Assembly (NCBI RefSeq): GCF_048269565.1
Contig: NZ_JBLXIK010000003.1
Span: 434,001-498,000, forward strand
Direction: 5' to 3'
DNA: 64,000 bases
Origin: Maricaulis sp048269565
GTDB taxonomy: Bacteria; Pseudomonadota; Alphaproteobacteria; Caulobacterales; Maricaulaceae
Shown: positions 20,257 through 29,212 of the stretch, piece after piece
How positions within the stretch are numbered: position 1 is the first letter of the stretch
Layout of the letters: each line of letters begins with the position of its first letter
The notes under the pieces: generated by a model
Databases searched by the model: none
What the model was told of the DNA's origin: nothing
The model's input: only the letters and a program-made list of their open reading frames with translations
Translations under genes and position numbers: made by a program

Positions 20257-20681
20257 GCCGCGATCCCTGCTGTTGTGGGCTTGGGAGCCCGAATCCAGAA
20301 AACAATGCCCCAGGCAGCGCCCGGTATCAGAAACAGCGACGCCGCCACGGGCGTCGTCGGCGCACCCGACAGGAGCGGGCCAAAGCCCCAGGTAAACGCC
20401 TGCCCAACCGCGAACAGTGGTGGAAGACTTGCGATACTGGTCAGGACCGCCCAAAGAACGGACGCGCCAATCAGACGAACAGGCAGCCCAAATCGCGCGA
20501 TCATTTCCGCGCCCATTCGCTCGACCACGAACCAGACGATCCCGAAGAGCGGGAGCGTGAACGCAGACGCCCATACATAGTCGGTCAAAACAGCCAAGCC
20601 GGGCTCCCGCGCAAACGAAACCAGCAAAGCCGTCCCATTCGCCGCCAAAGCCGCCAGAACGTATGTGAGGAAGGTTCTCAC
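20253..20681 (-). CDS. Unrecognised four-helix membrane protein inside the nuo operon
   Basis: A 142-residue protein encoded between nuoF and nuoG. It starts with GTG at 20681, eight bases after nuoF, and its TGA overlaps the nuoG ATG. Four hydrophobic spans are visible: FLTYVLAALAANGTALLV, FTLPLFGIVWFVV, SVLWAVLTSIASLPPLFAVG and ASLFLIPGAAWGIVFWI. There are no cysteines or obvious catalytic motifs. No standard complex I subunit maps here and no family is recognised. Coupling to nuoG implies co-expression with complex I, which could mean an accessory or assembly role; that is inference only. Confidence 0.75.
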   Translation of the reverse strand: MRTFLTYVLAALAANGTALLVSFAREPGLAVLTDYVWASAFTLPLFGIVWFVVERMGAEMIARFGLPVRLIGASVLWAVLTSIASLPPLFAVGQAFTWGFGPLLSGAPTTPVAASLFLIPGAAWGIVFWIRAPKPTTAGIAA

Positions 20682-20689
20682 AGCCCGCC

Positions 20690-22000
20690 CTACTCCGCTG
20701 CCACTTGCGAGACAAAGACAGGCTTGCCGGCGCGATAATTATTGATGCGATCCTCGATCTCCGAGCGGAAATGCCGGATCAGGCCCTGGACCGGCCAGGC
20801 AGCCGCATCGCCAAGGGCGCAGATCGTGTGGCCTTCGACCTGACCGGCGACGTCGAGCAGCATGTCGATCTCGGAGATCTCAGATTCGCCGCGCGACATG
20901 CGCTCAAGCACGCGCCACATCCAGCCGGTGCCTTCGCGGCACGGGGTGCACTGGCCGCAGCTTTCATGGCGGTAAAAGTAGGATATCCGCGCGATGGCTT
21001 TGACGACATCGGTGGAATTATCCATCACGATGACGGCGGCGGTGCCGAGGCCGGATTTGTGCGCCGAGAGGGCATCGAAATCCATCAGCACGTCATCGCA
21101 GATATGTTTCGGCAGCAGCGAAACCGAGGAGCCGCCCGGAATGACGGCCTTGAGATTGTCCCAGCCGCCGCGCACGCCGCCGGCATGGGTCTCGATCAGG
21201 GTCCGCATCGGCACCGACATCGCTTCCTCGACATTACACGGCTTGTTCACATGGCCGGAGATCGAGAAGATCTTGGTGCCGACATTGCGCTCGCGGCCGA
21301 AGCTGGCGAACCATTCGGCGCCGCGGCGCAGGATTGTGCCTGCAACCGCGATGGATTCAACGTTATTGACGGTGGTCGGGCAGCCATACAGGCCGGCATT
21401 GGCCGGGAATGGCGGCTTCATGCGCGGCTGGCCTTTTTTGCCTTCCAGGCTTTCGAGCAGAGCCGTCTCTTCGCCGCAGATATAGGCGCCGGCGCCGTGA
21501 TGGATATAGACGTGGAACGGCCAGCCATGGATATTCTTATCGCCGATCAGCTTGGCCTTGTAGGCCTCGGCGACGGCTTTTTCGAGCGCCAGGCGCTCGG
21601 TGACGTATTCACCGCGCAAGTAGATGTAACAGGCATGCGCCTGCATCGCGAAGGAGGCGATCAGGCAGCCTTCGATCAGTAGATGCGGATCATGGCGCAT
21701 GATCTCGCGATCCTTGCAGGTGCCCGGCTCGGACTCATCGGCATTGACGACGAGATAATGCGGGCGGGCGCCCACTTCCTTCGGCATGAAGGACCATTTC
21801 AGACCGGTCGGGAAACCGGCGCCGCCACGGCCGCGCAGGCCCGAGGCCTTCATATTGTCGATGATCCAGTCACGGCCCTGCTGCAGGATCTCGGTGGTCC
21901 CGTTCCAGCAGCCGCGCTGTTTTGCACCTTCAAGGTCGGGGCTGTGATGCCCGAACAGATTGGTGAAGATGCGATCCTTGTCTTGAAGCAGCTGAACCAT
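20690..22000 (-). CDS. nuoF: NADH-quinone oxidoreductase subunit F (NADH/FMN site)
   Basis: Binds NADH, FMN and cluster N3 of complex I. The 436-residue protein has the nucleotide/flavin motif GLRGRGGAGFPTGLKW, the FMN segment LVVNADESEPGTCKDRE, HGAGAYICGEETALLESLEG, and the 4Fe-4S ligands ESCGQCTPCREG followed by a later Cys. Its ATG overlaps the nuoE stop (TAATG). Confidence 0.97.
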   Translation of the reverse strand: MVQLLQDKDRIFTNLFGHHSPDLEGAKQRGCWNGTTEILQQGRDWIIDNMKASGLRGRGGAGFPTGLKWSFMPKEVGARPHYLVVNADESEPGTCKDREIMRHDPHLLIEGCLIASFAMQAHACYIYLRGEYVTERLALEKAVAEAYKAKLIGDKNIHGWPFHVYIHHGAGAYICGEETALLESLEGKKGQPRMKPPFPANAGLYGCPTTVNNVESIAVAGTILRRGAEWFASFGRERNVGTKIFSISGHVNKPCNVEEAMSVPMRTLIETHAGGVRGGWDNLKAVIPGGSSVSLLPKHICDDVLMDFDALSAHKSGLGTAAVIVMDNSTDVVKAIARISYFYRHESCGQCTPCREGTGWMWRVLERMSRGESEISEIDMLLDVAGQVEGHTICALGDAAAWPVQGLIRHFRSEIEDRINNYRAGKPVFVSQVAAE

Positions 22001-23043
22001 TATGCGCCCTCCGCCAGGGCCTTGGCTTGCGCCACCCAGCCTTCACGTTCGATCCGGCCCTTGAATTTCAGACGGCTGTCGACCCATGCAATCTCGTCGG
22101 GGCCCCACTGCGCGATCTGCGCGAAATGGAAGAAGCCGAGCTCATTGAGCGTCTGTTCCAGCTTGGGGCCAACCCCGCTCAAACGCTTGAGGTCATCAGG
22201 CTGGCCCTTGGCCTTTTTCAGGGTTTTCGGCGCCTTCTCGGCGGCCGGAGCCGCTGCGGCAGGCGCAGCCTTGGTCTTGGGTGCCGGTTTTGGCTTGGTC
22301 TTGCTGACGGGCTTGGTGGCCGCGGGCTTGGCCGCGGGCGCTGGCTTGGGCGCAGCTGCCGGCTTTTCAGCGGGCGCCGCAGCATCGTCCTTGCCGGTAT
22401 TGGGCAGTTTGATCGGCTTGGCGCGCGAGCCATCATACAGGCTCGGATCGGTCAGCACCTGGGTGCCGTGCGCTTCCGAGGAAACGCGGTCCGATTGCGG
22501 GCCGTACTTGATCGCCTTGCCGGCGGCGAGATCGTCGAGGACCTGCTCCAACTTGGCGGCATCAAGATCTTCGACGTAATGATCGCCATCCTTGTTGGCG
22601 AGCTGGAACATCGGCGCATTGGCGCAGGCGCCCATGCATTCCACTTCAACCCAGGTGAACTTGCCGTCGGCGGAAATCGCGCCGGCCTCACCGATGCGCG
22701 ACTTGCACACCTTGATCAGCTCGTCCGAGCCCCGCAGCATGCACGGCGTCGTGCCGCAGACCTGGATCAGATGTTCACCGACCGGGGCCAGGTTGAACAT
22801 GGTGTAGAAGGTGACGACTTCATAGACGCGGATATAGGCCATCTCCAGCCGCGACGCGATTTCGCGCAGCGCCGGTTCACAGACCCATCCCTCCTGCTTC
22901 TGGGCGATCCAGAGCAGCGGAATGACGGCGGAAGCCTTGCGGGCTTCAGGATATTTCGCCAGCCAGAATGCAATTTCCTTCTCGCTGTCTGCGCTGAAGG
23001 TGAAGCTTTCCGGTTGTTGCTTGGCGAGACGGCGAACGCTCAT
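22000..23043 (-). CDS. nuoE: NADH-quinone oxidoreductase subunit E with C-terminal helix-hairpin-helix extension
   Basis: The 2Fe-2S (N1a) subunit of complex I. Residues 1 to about 200 form the thioredoxin-like domain with CGTTPC and CMGACANAP ligands. An Ala/Pro/Lys-rich linker follows (about residues 220-285). A C-terminal domain contains DLKRLSGVGPKLEQTLNELG, a helix-hairpin-helix-like motif. Such extensions are known in some alphaproteobacterial NuoE proteins; their role is unclear. The start at 23043 is chosen because ATGA overlaps the upstream gene; longer starts to 23100 lie within that gene. Confidence 0.95.
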   Translation of the reverse strand: MSVRRLAKQQPESFTFSADSEKEIAFWLAKYPEARKASAVIPLLWIAQKQEGWVCEPALREIASRLEMAYIRVYEVVTFYTMFNLAPVGEHLIQVCGTTPCMLRGSDELIKVCKSRIGEAGAISADGKFTWVEVECMGACANAPMFQLANKDGDHYVEDLDAAKLEQVLDDLAAGKAIKYGPQSDRVSSEAHGTQVLTDPSLYDGSRAKPIKLPNTGKDDAAAPAEKPAAAPKPAPAAKPAATKPVSKTKPKPAPKTKAAPAAAAPAAEKAPKTLKKAKGQPDDLKRLSGVGPKLEQTLNELGFFHFAQIAQWGPDEIAWVDSRLKFKGRIEREGWVAQAKALAEGA

Positions 23044-23327
23044 TGCGGCAACTCCTTCACGCCGTTGAGGCCTGCGACCTTTGAGGCGCACCCCTCGCAA
23101 ACCATGGTGACACCAGCGAATGCCTCGGCTTCGTCGTTCCAGTCGCCCCCGACAGCCTGCAATTTCTCATCACAGAGAGAGCAATAGGCGTTGAGGCAGC
23201 CAGACTCATCACGAGTCCAGATGAATCCTCGCGCTTCAGCGTCTTCGAGCGACTTCAGGGTATGTGTGCAAACAAACGCCGCGCGAACTTTACCATGAGT
23301 GCAACAATCAACTGTTCGCTCGCTCAT
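23040..23327 (-). CDS. Unrecognised cysteine-rich small protein inside the nuo operon
   Basis: A 95-residue protein encoded between nuoD and nuoE. It contains eight cysteines: C8, C9, C20, C44, C49 and C52 (CSLC), C77 and C80 (CEGC). With H11 and H22 these could form one or two zinc or iron-sulfur sites. No signal peptide or membrane span is visible. Both ends use ATGA overlaps, with the nuoD stop upstream and the nuoE start downstream, so it is translationally embedded in the complex I operon. No family is recognised. A link to cluster or complex I assembly would be speculation. Confidence 0.75.
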   Translation of the reverse strand: MSERTVDCCTHGKVRAAFVCTHTLKSLEDAEARGFIWTRDESGCLNAYCSLCDEKLQAVGGDWNDEAEAFAGVTMVCEGCASKVAGLNGVKELPQ

Positions 23328-24526
23328 CGGTCGATCTCCCCGAAGACCACGTCCAGCGATCCGATGATCGCGGAGACATCGGCCAGCATGTGGCCCCTGT
23401 TCATGAAATCCAGTGCCGCGAGATGGGCAAAGCCCGGCGCGCGGATCTTGACGCGATAAGGCTTGTTGGAGCCGTCGGAGACGAGATAGACGCCAAATTC
23501 GCCCTTCGGCGCTTCAACGGCGACATAGCATTCGCCCTCTTCGACATGGACGCCCTCGGTGTAGAGCTTGAAGTGCTGGATCAGCGCTTCCATCGAGCGT
23601 TTCATCTCGGCCCGGCGCGGCGGCGAGAACTTGCTGTCGGTCGCCAGGACTTCGCCCTGGTTTTCCGGTTTTTCCAGCCAGTCACAGCACTGGAGCATGA
23701 TCTTCACGCTCTCGCGCATTTCTTCCATGCGGCACAGATAGCGATCATAGCAATCGCCATTCTTGCCAACCGGCACATTGAATTCAAGCTCGTCATAGAC
23801 CGAATAGGGCTGCGAACGGCGCAGATCCCAGGCCAGGCCCGAGCCGCGCACCATGACGCCGGAGAAGCCCCAGGCGAGCACGTCTTCCTTGGTGACAACG
23901 CCGATATCGACATTGCGCTGCTTGAAGATGCGGTTTTCACTCAACAGCTTATCGATATCGTCAAGCTTGGCCGGGAATTGCGCACACCAGGCCCGGATGT
24001 CGCTGATCAGTTCCGGTGGCAGGTCCTGGTGGACGCCGCCGGGACGGAAATAATGCGCATGCATGCGGCTGCCCGAGGCGCGCTCATAGAACACCATGAG
24101 TTTTTCGCGCTCTTCAAAACCCCACAGCGGCGGGGTGAGTGCACCGACATCCATCGCCTGCGTCGTGACATTGAGCAGGTGATTGAGCACGCGGCCGATC
24201 TCGCAATACAGCACGCGGACATATTCACCGCGCTTGGGCACGGAAATCCCGGCCAGCTTTTCCGCGGCCATGCAGAAGGCATGTTCCTGGTTCATCGGCG
24301 CGACATAGTCGAGCCGGTCAAAATAGCCGATGCCCTGGAGATAGGTCTTGTGTTCCAGCAGCTTCTCGGTGCCGCGATGCAAAAGACCGATATGCGGATC
24401 AACCCGCTCGACAACCTCGCCATCGAGCTCGAGCACCAGGCGCAGCACACCGTGCGCGGCCGGGTGCTGCGGTCCGAAATTGATCGTGAAATTGCGTGGG
24501 GCGCTGGTGGTCGCGTCGTCAGCCAT
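23324..24526 (-). CDS. nuoD: NADH-quinone oxidoreductase subunit D
   Basis: The 49-kDa-type subunit that lines the quinone-binding site, related to NiFe hydrogenase large subunits. The 400-residue protein has NFGPQHPAAHGVLRLVLEL near the N-terminus, PHIGLLHRGTEKL, and the family end motif ADVSAIIGSLDVVFGEIDR. It is a separate gene rather than a NuoCD fusion. nuoC ends three bases upstream. Confidence 0.97.
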   Translation of the reverse strand: MADDATTSAPRNFTINFGPQHPAAHGVLRLVLELDGEVVERVDPHIGLLHRGTEKLLEHKTYLQGIGYFDRLDYVAPMNQEHAFCMAAEKLAGISVPKRGEYVRVLYCEIGRVLNHLLNVTTQAMDVGALTPPLWGFEEREKLMVFYERASGSRMHAHYFRPGGVHQDLPPELISDIRAWCAQFPAKLDDIDKLLSENRIFKQRNVDIGVVTKEDVLAWGFSGVMVRGSGLAWDLRRSQPYSVYDELEFNVPVGKNGDCYDRYLCRMEEMRESVKIMLQCCDWLEKPENQGEVLATDSKFSPPRRAEMKRSMEALIQHFKLYTEGVHVEEGECYVAVEAPKGEFGVYLVSDGSNKPYRVKIRAPGFAHLAALDFMNRGHMLADVSAIIGSLDVVFGEIDR

Positions 24527-24529
24527 GGG

Positions 24530-25132
24530 CTAGCCCTCCGCCTTCTCGTCGCCGGGAAGGATGTATTTGGCACCCTCCCACGGGCTCATGAAATCGAAAT
24601 CGCGATAGGCCTGGACCAGTTCGACGGGCTCATAAACGACGCGCTTCTGCTCGTCATCCCAGCGCACTTCGACATAGCCCGACAGCGGGAAATCCTTGCG
24701 CAGCGGATGCCCCTCGAAACCGTAATCGGTGAGGATGCGGCGCAGGTCCGGATGGTTGGCGAAGGTGATGCCGTACATGTCGAAGGCTTCGCGCTCGAAC
24801 CAGTCGGCGACCGGGAAGAGCTCGGACACGCTATCGACCGGGCTATCCTCGTCCGTGGTCAGCTTGACGCGGATGCGCTGATTCTGATGCATGGAGAGCA
24901 GGTGGTAGACCACCTCGAAACGCTCGTGACGGGCCGGAAAATCAACGCCGCACAGATCGATCAATGTCGTGAAACGGCAGGCCGGATCATCACGCAGGAA
25001 GCGCAGGACCTCGGTGACCCGATCACGATGGATGTGGACCGTCAGATCCCCGAACTTGGTGTCCCAGCTGGTGACCGCCGATTCCTGGGCCGCAGCGATA
25101 TGCTCGCCAAGCGTCGTGAGGGCTTCGCTCAT
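24530..25132 (-). CDS. nuoC: NADH-quinone oxidoreductase subunit C
   Basis: The 30-kDa-type subunit of the hydrophilic arm. The 200-residue protein ends its conserved domain with the signature EREAFDMYGITFANHPDLRR, followed by ILTDYGFEGHPLRKDFPLSG, both characteristic of NuoC. It starts eleven bases after nuoB. Confidence 0.96.
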   Translation of the reverse strand: MSEALTTLGEHIAAAQESAVTSWDTKFGDLTVHIHRDRVTEVLRFLRDDPACRFTTLIDLCGVDFPARHERFEVVYHLLSMHQNQRIRVKLTTDEDSPVDSVSELFPVADWFEREAFDMYGITFANHPDLRRILTDYGFEGHPLRKDFPLSGYVEVRWDDEQKRVVYEPVELVQAYRDFDFMSPWEGAKYILPGDEKAEG

Positions 25133-25143
25133 CTCGTCCTCTC

Positions 25144-25710
25144 CTAGCGCTCGATCGAGCCTTCGCGGCGGATCTTCTTCTGCAATTGCAGAATTCCGTA
25201 CACGAGGGCTTCAGCGGTGGGCGGGCAACCGGGCACATAGATATCGACCGGCACGATGCGGTCGCAGCCGCGCACGACGGCGTAGGAATAGTGATAATAC
25301 CCCCCGCCATTGGCGCACGATCCCATCGAGATGACATAGCGCGGCTCGGGCATCTGGTCGTAGACCTTGCGCAAGGCGGGCGCCATCTTGTTGGTCAAGG
25401 TGCCGGCGACGATCATCACGTCGGACTGGCGCGGGCTGGCGCGCGGTGCGAAGCCGAAACGCTCCACGTCATAGCGCGGCATCGAAGCCTGCATCATCTC
25501 GACGGCGCAACAGGCCAGACCGAAGGTCATCCACATCAGCGAACCGGTGCGGGCCCAGGTGACGAGATCGTCGGCAGCAGCGACGACAAAGCCCTTATCG
25601 GCGAGCGCGTCGGACACGCCGTCGAAGAAGGGGTCGTGCGCCTTCGGATCATAGCCGGGCACCGTGGCGCGGCCCGCCTGGCCGGCATGGGGGGTGAGGT
25701 CTGAGGTCAT
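25144..25710 (-). CDS. nuoB: NADH-quinone oxidoreductase subunit B (cluster N2)
   Basis: Carries the terminal 4Fe-4S cluster N2 that reduces quinone. The 188-residue protein has the tandem cysteines in GLACCAVEMM, then ISMGSCANGGGYYHYSY and YVPGCPPTAEALVYGI, which supply the other two ligands. It lies four bases after nuoA. Confidence 0.97.
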   Translation of the reverse strand: MTSDLTPHAGQAGRATVPGYDPKAHDPFFDGVSDALADKGFVVAAADDLVTWARTGSLMWMTFGLACCAVEMMQASMPRYDVERFGFAPRASPRQSDVMIVAGTLTNKMAPALRKVYDQMPEPRYVISMGSCANGGGYYHYSYAVVRGCDRIVPVDIYVPGCPPTAEALVYGILQLQKKIRREGSIER

Positions 25711-25714
25711 GGCT

Positions 25715-26083
25715 TCATTCCCAATCCAGCGCGCCTTTTTTCAGCTCATAGATAAAGCCGATGGTGAGCACGGTGAGAAAGACCATCATCGACCAGAATT
25801 CGAACTGACCCAGGCTCTCGCGCAGCGTTACCGCCCACGGAAAGAGGAAGGCCACTTCGAGGTCGAAAATGATGAACAGGATGGCGACGAGGTAGAAGCG
25901 GATGTCGAACTTCATGCGCGCATCATCGAAAGCTTCGAAGCCGCACTCATAGGTCGACACTTTTTCCGGATCCGGATTCGAGGGTGCGATCACGAAGGCG
26001 GCGGCCATGAAGCCTACACCCAGCGCTGCCGCGATGCCGAAGAAGATCAAGATAGGCAGGTAGTCGAGAAGCAACGCGTCCAT
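25715..26083 (-). CDS. nuoA: NADH-quinone oxidoreductase subunit A
   Basis: A small membrane subunit and the first gene of the nuo operon. The 122-residue protein has three hydrophobic helices, the loop motif YECGFEAFDDARMKFDIRFY with the conserved Cys that lies near the quinone site, and FDLEVAFLFPWAV in the second helix. The start is ATG at 26083; the upstream 289 bases hold no gene and probably contain the operon promoter. Confidence 0.96.
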   Translation of the reverse strand: MDALLLDYLPILIFFGIAAALGVGFMAAAFVIAPSNPDPEKVSTYECGFEAFDDARMKFDIRFYLVAILFIIFDLEVAFLFPWAVTLRESLGQFEFWSMMVFLTVLTIGFIYELKKGALDWE

Positions 26084-26372
26084 TGCCGGGCCTCGCCAGT
26101 TTGCGTCCGATACCGGGCCGGTATCCGCCGGGTTTCCGGTGCGTCATCGTCAGAACAACGAATCGATACACCGCGACAGCCCCCTGCCCGATTTGGCGCG
26201 GAAGCTAGATCGCACCGGCGTCAGGGGCAAGGGCAAAAGGCGGCGTAATTTCAGTGATTGCGGCAGGATGCAGAGGTTTGACCGGGCAGTTGCGAGTGGA
26301 TCGCAAATATCGGTGTGGAAAGCTGCCCGAACCCGGCGCCGGGGCGCGGCTGCCGCGACCATGACGGCCAGT
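26084..26372. other. Intergenic region upstream of the nuo operon
   Basis: A gap of 289 bases separates nuoA from the upstream alpha/beta hydrolase, both on the minus strand. I see no convincing ORF, strong hairpin or clear promoter hexamers. As the only sizeable gap upstream of the fourteen nuo genes, it is the natural place for their promoter. Confidence 0.5.
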
Positions 26373-27248
26373 TCATCCCCGCGCCGTGTCGGCGATGCCG
26401 GCGATGCCGGCGATCCAGGCCGCGACCCGTTGCGGCGCTTCCATCGGTGCCAAGTGACCGACACCGTCAATGCCTTCAATCGTCACGCCCCGTCGTTCAA
26501 GCCCGGCGCGATTGACCACGGTGGACCCACGCCCTGCCCTGAGCACATGCGCCCGGCTGCCGACCACGCGCGCCGCGCGCAGCACGTCATGCCCCTGGGA
26601 TTCGTAATTGGCAGCCTCCCATTGCGGATCGCAGGCCAGGTGCACCCCGTTCGCATCTTCCACCAGACCGTCGGCAAGGTAATCCTCCAGCACGCCTGGC
26701 GCCCAGCTGGCAAAGGTCTTGTGCCGGCGATAGCGCTCGGTGGCACCGGCCCGGTCGGGCCAGCCATTGACACGGCGTCGTGCCTGTTTGGCGAGCCCGA
26801 AACGCCCCTTGAGCGGATTGTGCCAGGGCCAGCGCGCGAACAGGCTGAAGCTCAGGGGCAGAACCACCGGTTCCACCAGCGCGAGTACGGGGCATGTGTC
26901 CATCTTTGAGGCTGCCAGCAAAGTGCTGACCGCGCCCATGGAGTGACCGGCCAGCAGATCAGGCGCCTGCGGCAGCCGGGCATAAAGTGCGCGCAGATCG
27001 GCGGCATGGATATCCCAGCTGCGGTGGGTTTCCGGATCAGTCGGCAGGCGCGATCGGCCATGTCCACGCAAGTCCGGCGCGACAATCTCGAAGCGGTCAG
27101 CCAGTTGCCCCAAGATGCGGCCATAGGCACTGGCGCAAAACCCGTTGGCGTGGGCGAACACCATCACCGGCGCCCCCGCACGGGGCCAGACGCGGGCCGA
27201 CATTACGCCGTCATCCAGCTCAAACTCACGATATTCAGGCGATGTCAT
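26373..27248 (-). CDS. Alpha/beta hydrolase
   Basis: A 291-residue cytoplasmic hydrolase of unknown substrate. The oxyanion region HANGFCASAYG, the strand DLRGHGRS, the nucleophile elbow GHSMG (Ser103) and the C-terminal histidine motif IDGVGHLAPMEAP form a complete catalytic layout. No signal peptide is visible. The extreme C-terminus reads WIAGIAGIAD and is encoded by a 9-bp tandem repeat (GGCGATGCC, from 26391 to about 26414), a likely site of length variation. It stands alone between nuo and the esterase gene. Confidence 0.85.
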   Translation of the reverse strand: MTSPEYREFELDDGVMSARVWPRAGAPVMVFAHANGFCASAYGRILGQLADRFEIVAPDLRGHGRSRLPTDPETHRSWDIHAADLRALYARLPQAPDLLAGHSMGAVSTLLAASKMDTCPVLALVEPVVLPLSFSLFARWPWHNPLKGRFGLAKQARRRVNGWPDRAGATERYRRHKTFASWAPGVLEDYLADGLVEDANGVHLACDPQWEAANYESQGHDVLRAARVVGSRAHVLRAGRGSTVVNRAGLERRGVTIEGIDGVGHLAPMEAPQRVAAWIAGIAGIADTARG

Positions 27249-27351
27249 ACGCGCTTGTCCCTCGACAGCCCGCAGCGGGGCGCGTCGATTTCAATCACTG
27301 CCGGCGCACGCAATCAATGCCGCCAGCTGCATGGCGATCATGCGTCCAGCT

Positions 27352-29061
27352 TCACTCCACCGCGACGCAGCCCAGCGTCGCGCGCATGAGCTCACCGGCC
27401 GGGACATCGCGCATCACCGCGACATCGGCGATGGCGCAATGATCGTCCGGCGTCAGATTCTCATTGGCCAGGATCTCGCGCGGCAGACTGTCCCAGTCAT
27501 CGCTGCCGGTCAGGATTTCCGGACCGCCATCGGCCGGCGTATCAAAGCGCATCAAACGACCGCCTGCCTGCCAGACCGGCCATTCCAGCCGGTCCCCATT
27601 GCCGGTATTGGGATCGCCGGCATGCGCGAAAGCGCCCCAATAGGCCCCCATCGCCTCGGCCACGACCTGGCGCCCGGCAGCATTGTCCCCGGTGAACAAC
27701 ACCTTGCCGATATCGCCGTAGAGGATCGTGAAATCGTTGAACACAAACGGCAATTCCATAGTGTGGGCCGCTCCGAGCAGGGCTGCGGTGTCGGTGAAGA
27801 GCAGCGTGCCGCCCTCGTCCCAGTCAAAACGGTAGGCCCAGACCTCGTCATGGCCGGACGCCAGCAGCCGGTTGGCGGCGTCATCAACGCCGTCCATCCG
27901 CCACAGGCGGGCACCGATATCGCCCATTGCGTTGTAGCGGGCCGGATCACGCCGGTTGCGGATCACGCCCAGCGTCGTCTTGGTGAACTCCGGATTGAAG
28001 GCGAGATAGAGCCGGTATTCGTCGCGATTACTGCCGGTGATAAGCGGCACGATATCACGCGCCGGATCCGAGAAGGCCGCGCGCATGCCGCCGGACATCA
28101 GCGTGACGCCATCCTCGATCACGCGCGGCATGTCGGCTTCGCCATAGGCGTCGAATATCGCCTGAAGCGAGGCTGCGCGCAGCGCCGAAGCCGGTGCTGC
28201 GGCACCGGCGAAACGGGCCGCCGCCTCAATGCCGGCAATCTCGACCAGGGCGCTGTCGGGCAAGGGCTGAGTGCCCTCGGCGCGGGCCAGCGAGACACTG
28301 CGCATCGTGCCGCTTTCGGCGATGGCGCGATGGAACAGGCCCTCGGCCAGCGGCGAGGCCATCAGGGCCAACACGTTTTGTGCCCCGGCACTCTCGCCAA
28401 AAATCGTCACTCGCCCGGCATCGCCGCCAAACGCCGCGATATTGTCGCGCACCCAGGCGAGGCCCGCGATCTGGTCAAGCAGGGCGAAATTCGCCGCCGC
28501 GTCGGCGGGCATAATGGCGTCCCCGCGCAAGACCGGATGGGCGAACCAGCCGAGCGGCCCGAGCCGGTATTGCGTCACAACCACGATCACATCCTGGTCG
28601 AGCGCCAGCTGCGAGGCATCATACTGGGCCGCATAGCCCCAGGTATTGGCGCCGCCATGAATAAAGAACATCACCGGCAGGTCGCGACCTTCGGCGCCGG
28701 GCGGGGCATAGATATCGAGATAGAGACAGTCCTCGGCTCCGATCAGCTGGCCCGGCTCGAGATCGGCGTCATAGCCATTCGTGATCTGCGGGCAGCGCCC
28801 CGAGGATTGCAGAGCCTCGAACACACCATCGTGCTGAGCCACCGGGCGTGGCGCCCGCCAGCGCAAATCACCGACGGGAGGTGCCGCGAAAGCCAGCCCG
28901 CGCCAGGCATCGGCGCCGCGCGCGGTGCGAAAGCCGATCACTTCGCCCTGACCGGTCCCCCGCAGCGTGGTAGCGTCCGGCTCGGGCCGGACCGGTGGCT
29001 CTGCCGGCCCGCCGCAGGCCGCGAGTGCCCACATCAATATCGCTGGAATAACAAGACGCAT
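27352..29061 (-). CDS. Lipid-anchored type B carboxylesterase
   Basis: A 569-residue esterase of the carboxylesterase/cholinesterase family with unknown substrate. The preferred start gives MRLVIPAILMWALAACGG, a lipoprotein signal with the lipobox Cys at residue 16; longer frames up to 29292 run into the divergent gene's upstream region. The oxyanion loop HGG is at 135-137 and the nucleophile is in FGESAGA (Ser224). EDCLYLDIYAP at about 110-120 is also family-typical. It is divergent from the patatin gene across a 151-base gap. Confidence 0.88.
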   Translation of the reverse strand: MRLVIPAILMWALAACGGPAEPPVRPEPDATTLRGTGQGEVIGFRTARGADAWRGLAFAAPPVGDLRWRAPRPVAQHDGVFEALQSSGRCPQITNGYDADLEPGQLIGAEDCLYLDIYAPPGAEGRDLPVMFFIHGGANTWGYAAQYDASQLALDQDVIVVVTQYRLGPLGWFAHPVLRGDAIMPADAAANFALLDQIAGLAWVRDNIAAFGGDAGRVTIFGESAGAQNVLALMASPLAEGLFHRAIAESGTMRSVSLARAEGTQPLPDSALVEIAGIEAAARFAGAAAPASALRAASLQAIFDAYGEADMPRVIEDGVTLMSGGMRAAFSDPARDIVPLITGSNRDEYRLYLAFNPEFTKTTLGVIRNRRDPARYNAMGDIGARLWRMDGVDDAANRLLASGHDEVWAYRFDWDEGGTLLFTDTAALLGAAHTMELPFVFNDFTILYGDIGKVLFTGDNAAGRQVVAEAMGAYWGAFAHAGDPNTGNGDRLEWPVWQAGGRLMRFDTPADGGPEILTGSDDWDSLPREILANENLTPDDHCAIADVAVMRDVPAGELMRATLGCVAVE

Positions 29062-29212
29062 ATCGGCCCCCAAGCCACAACTTCGCCGGAAAGGTGCGGT
29101 GAATAGCCGCCGGGAGCAAGAGATCATCGCTCGAGCAGGGTCTTGACCTTGCACCCCCGCTCCCCAAACAAGGGGGCGGCGTGCTCGCCTCAGCGTGAAA
29201 CAGGATACTGAT

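Noticed and set aside
20257..20715. N-terminal extension of nuoG by 153 residues
   Set aside because: The extension overlaps the membrane-protein gene at 20253-20681 in another frame and has no similarity to NuoG; the family start is MSDDLRKIIV at 20256.
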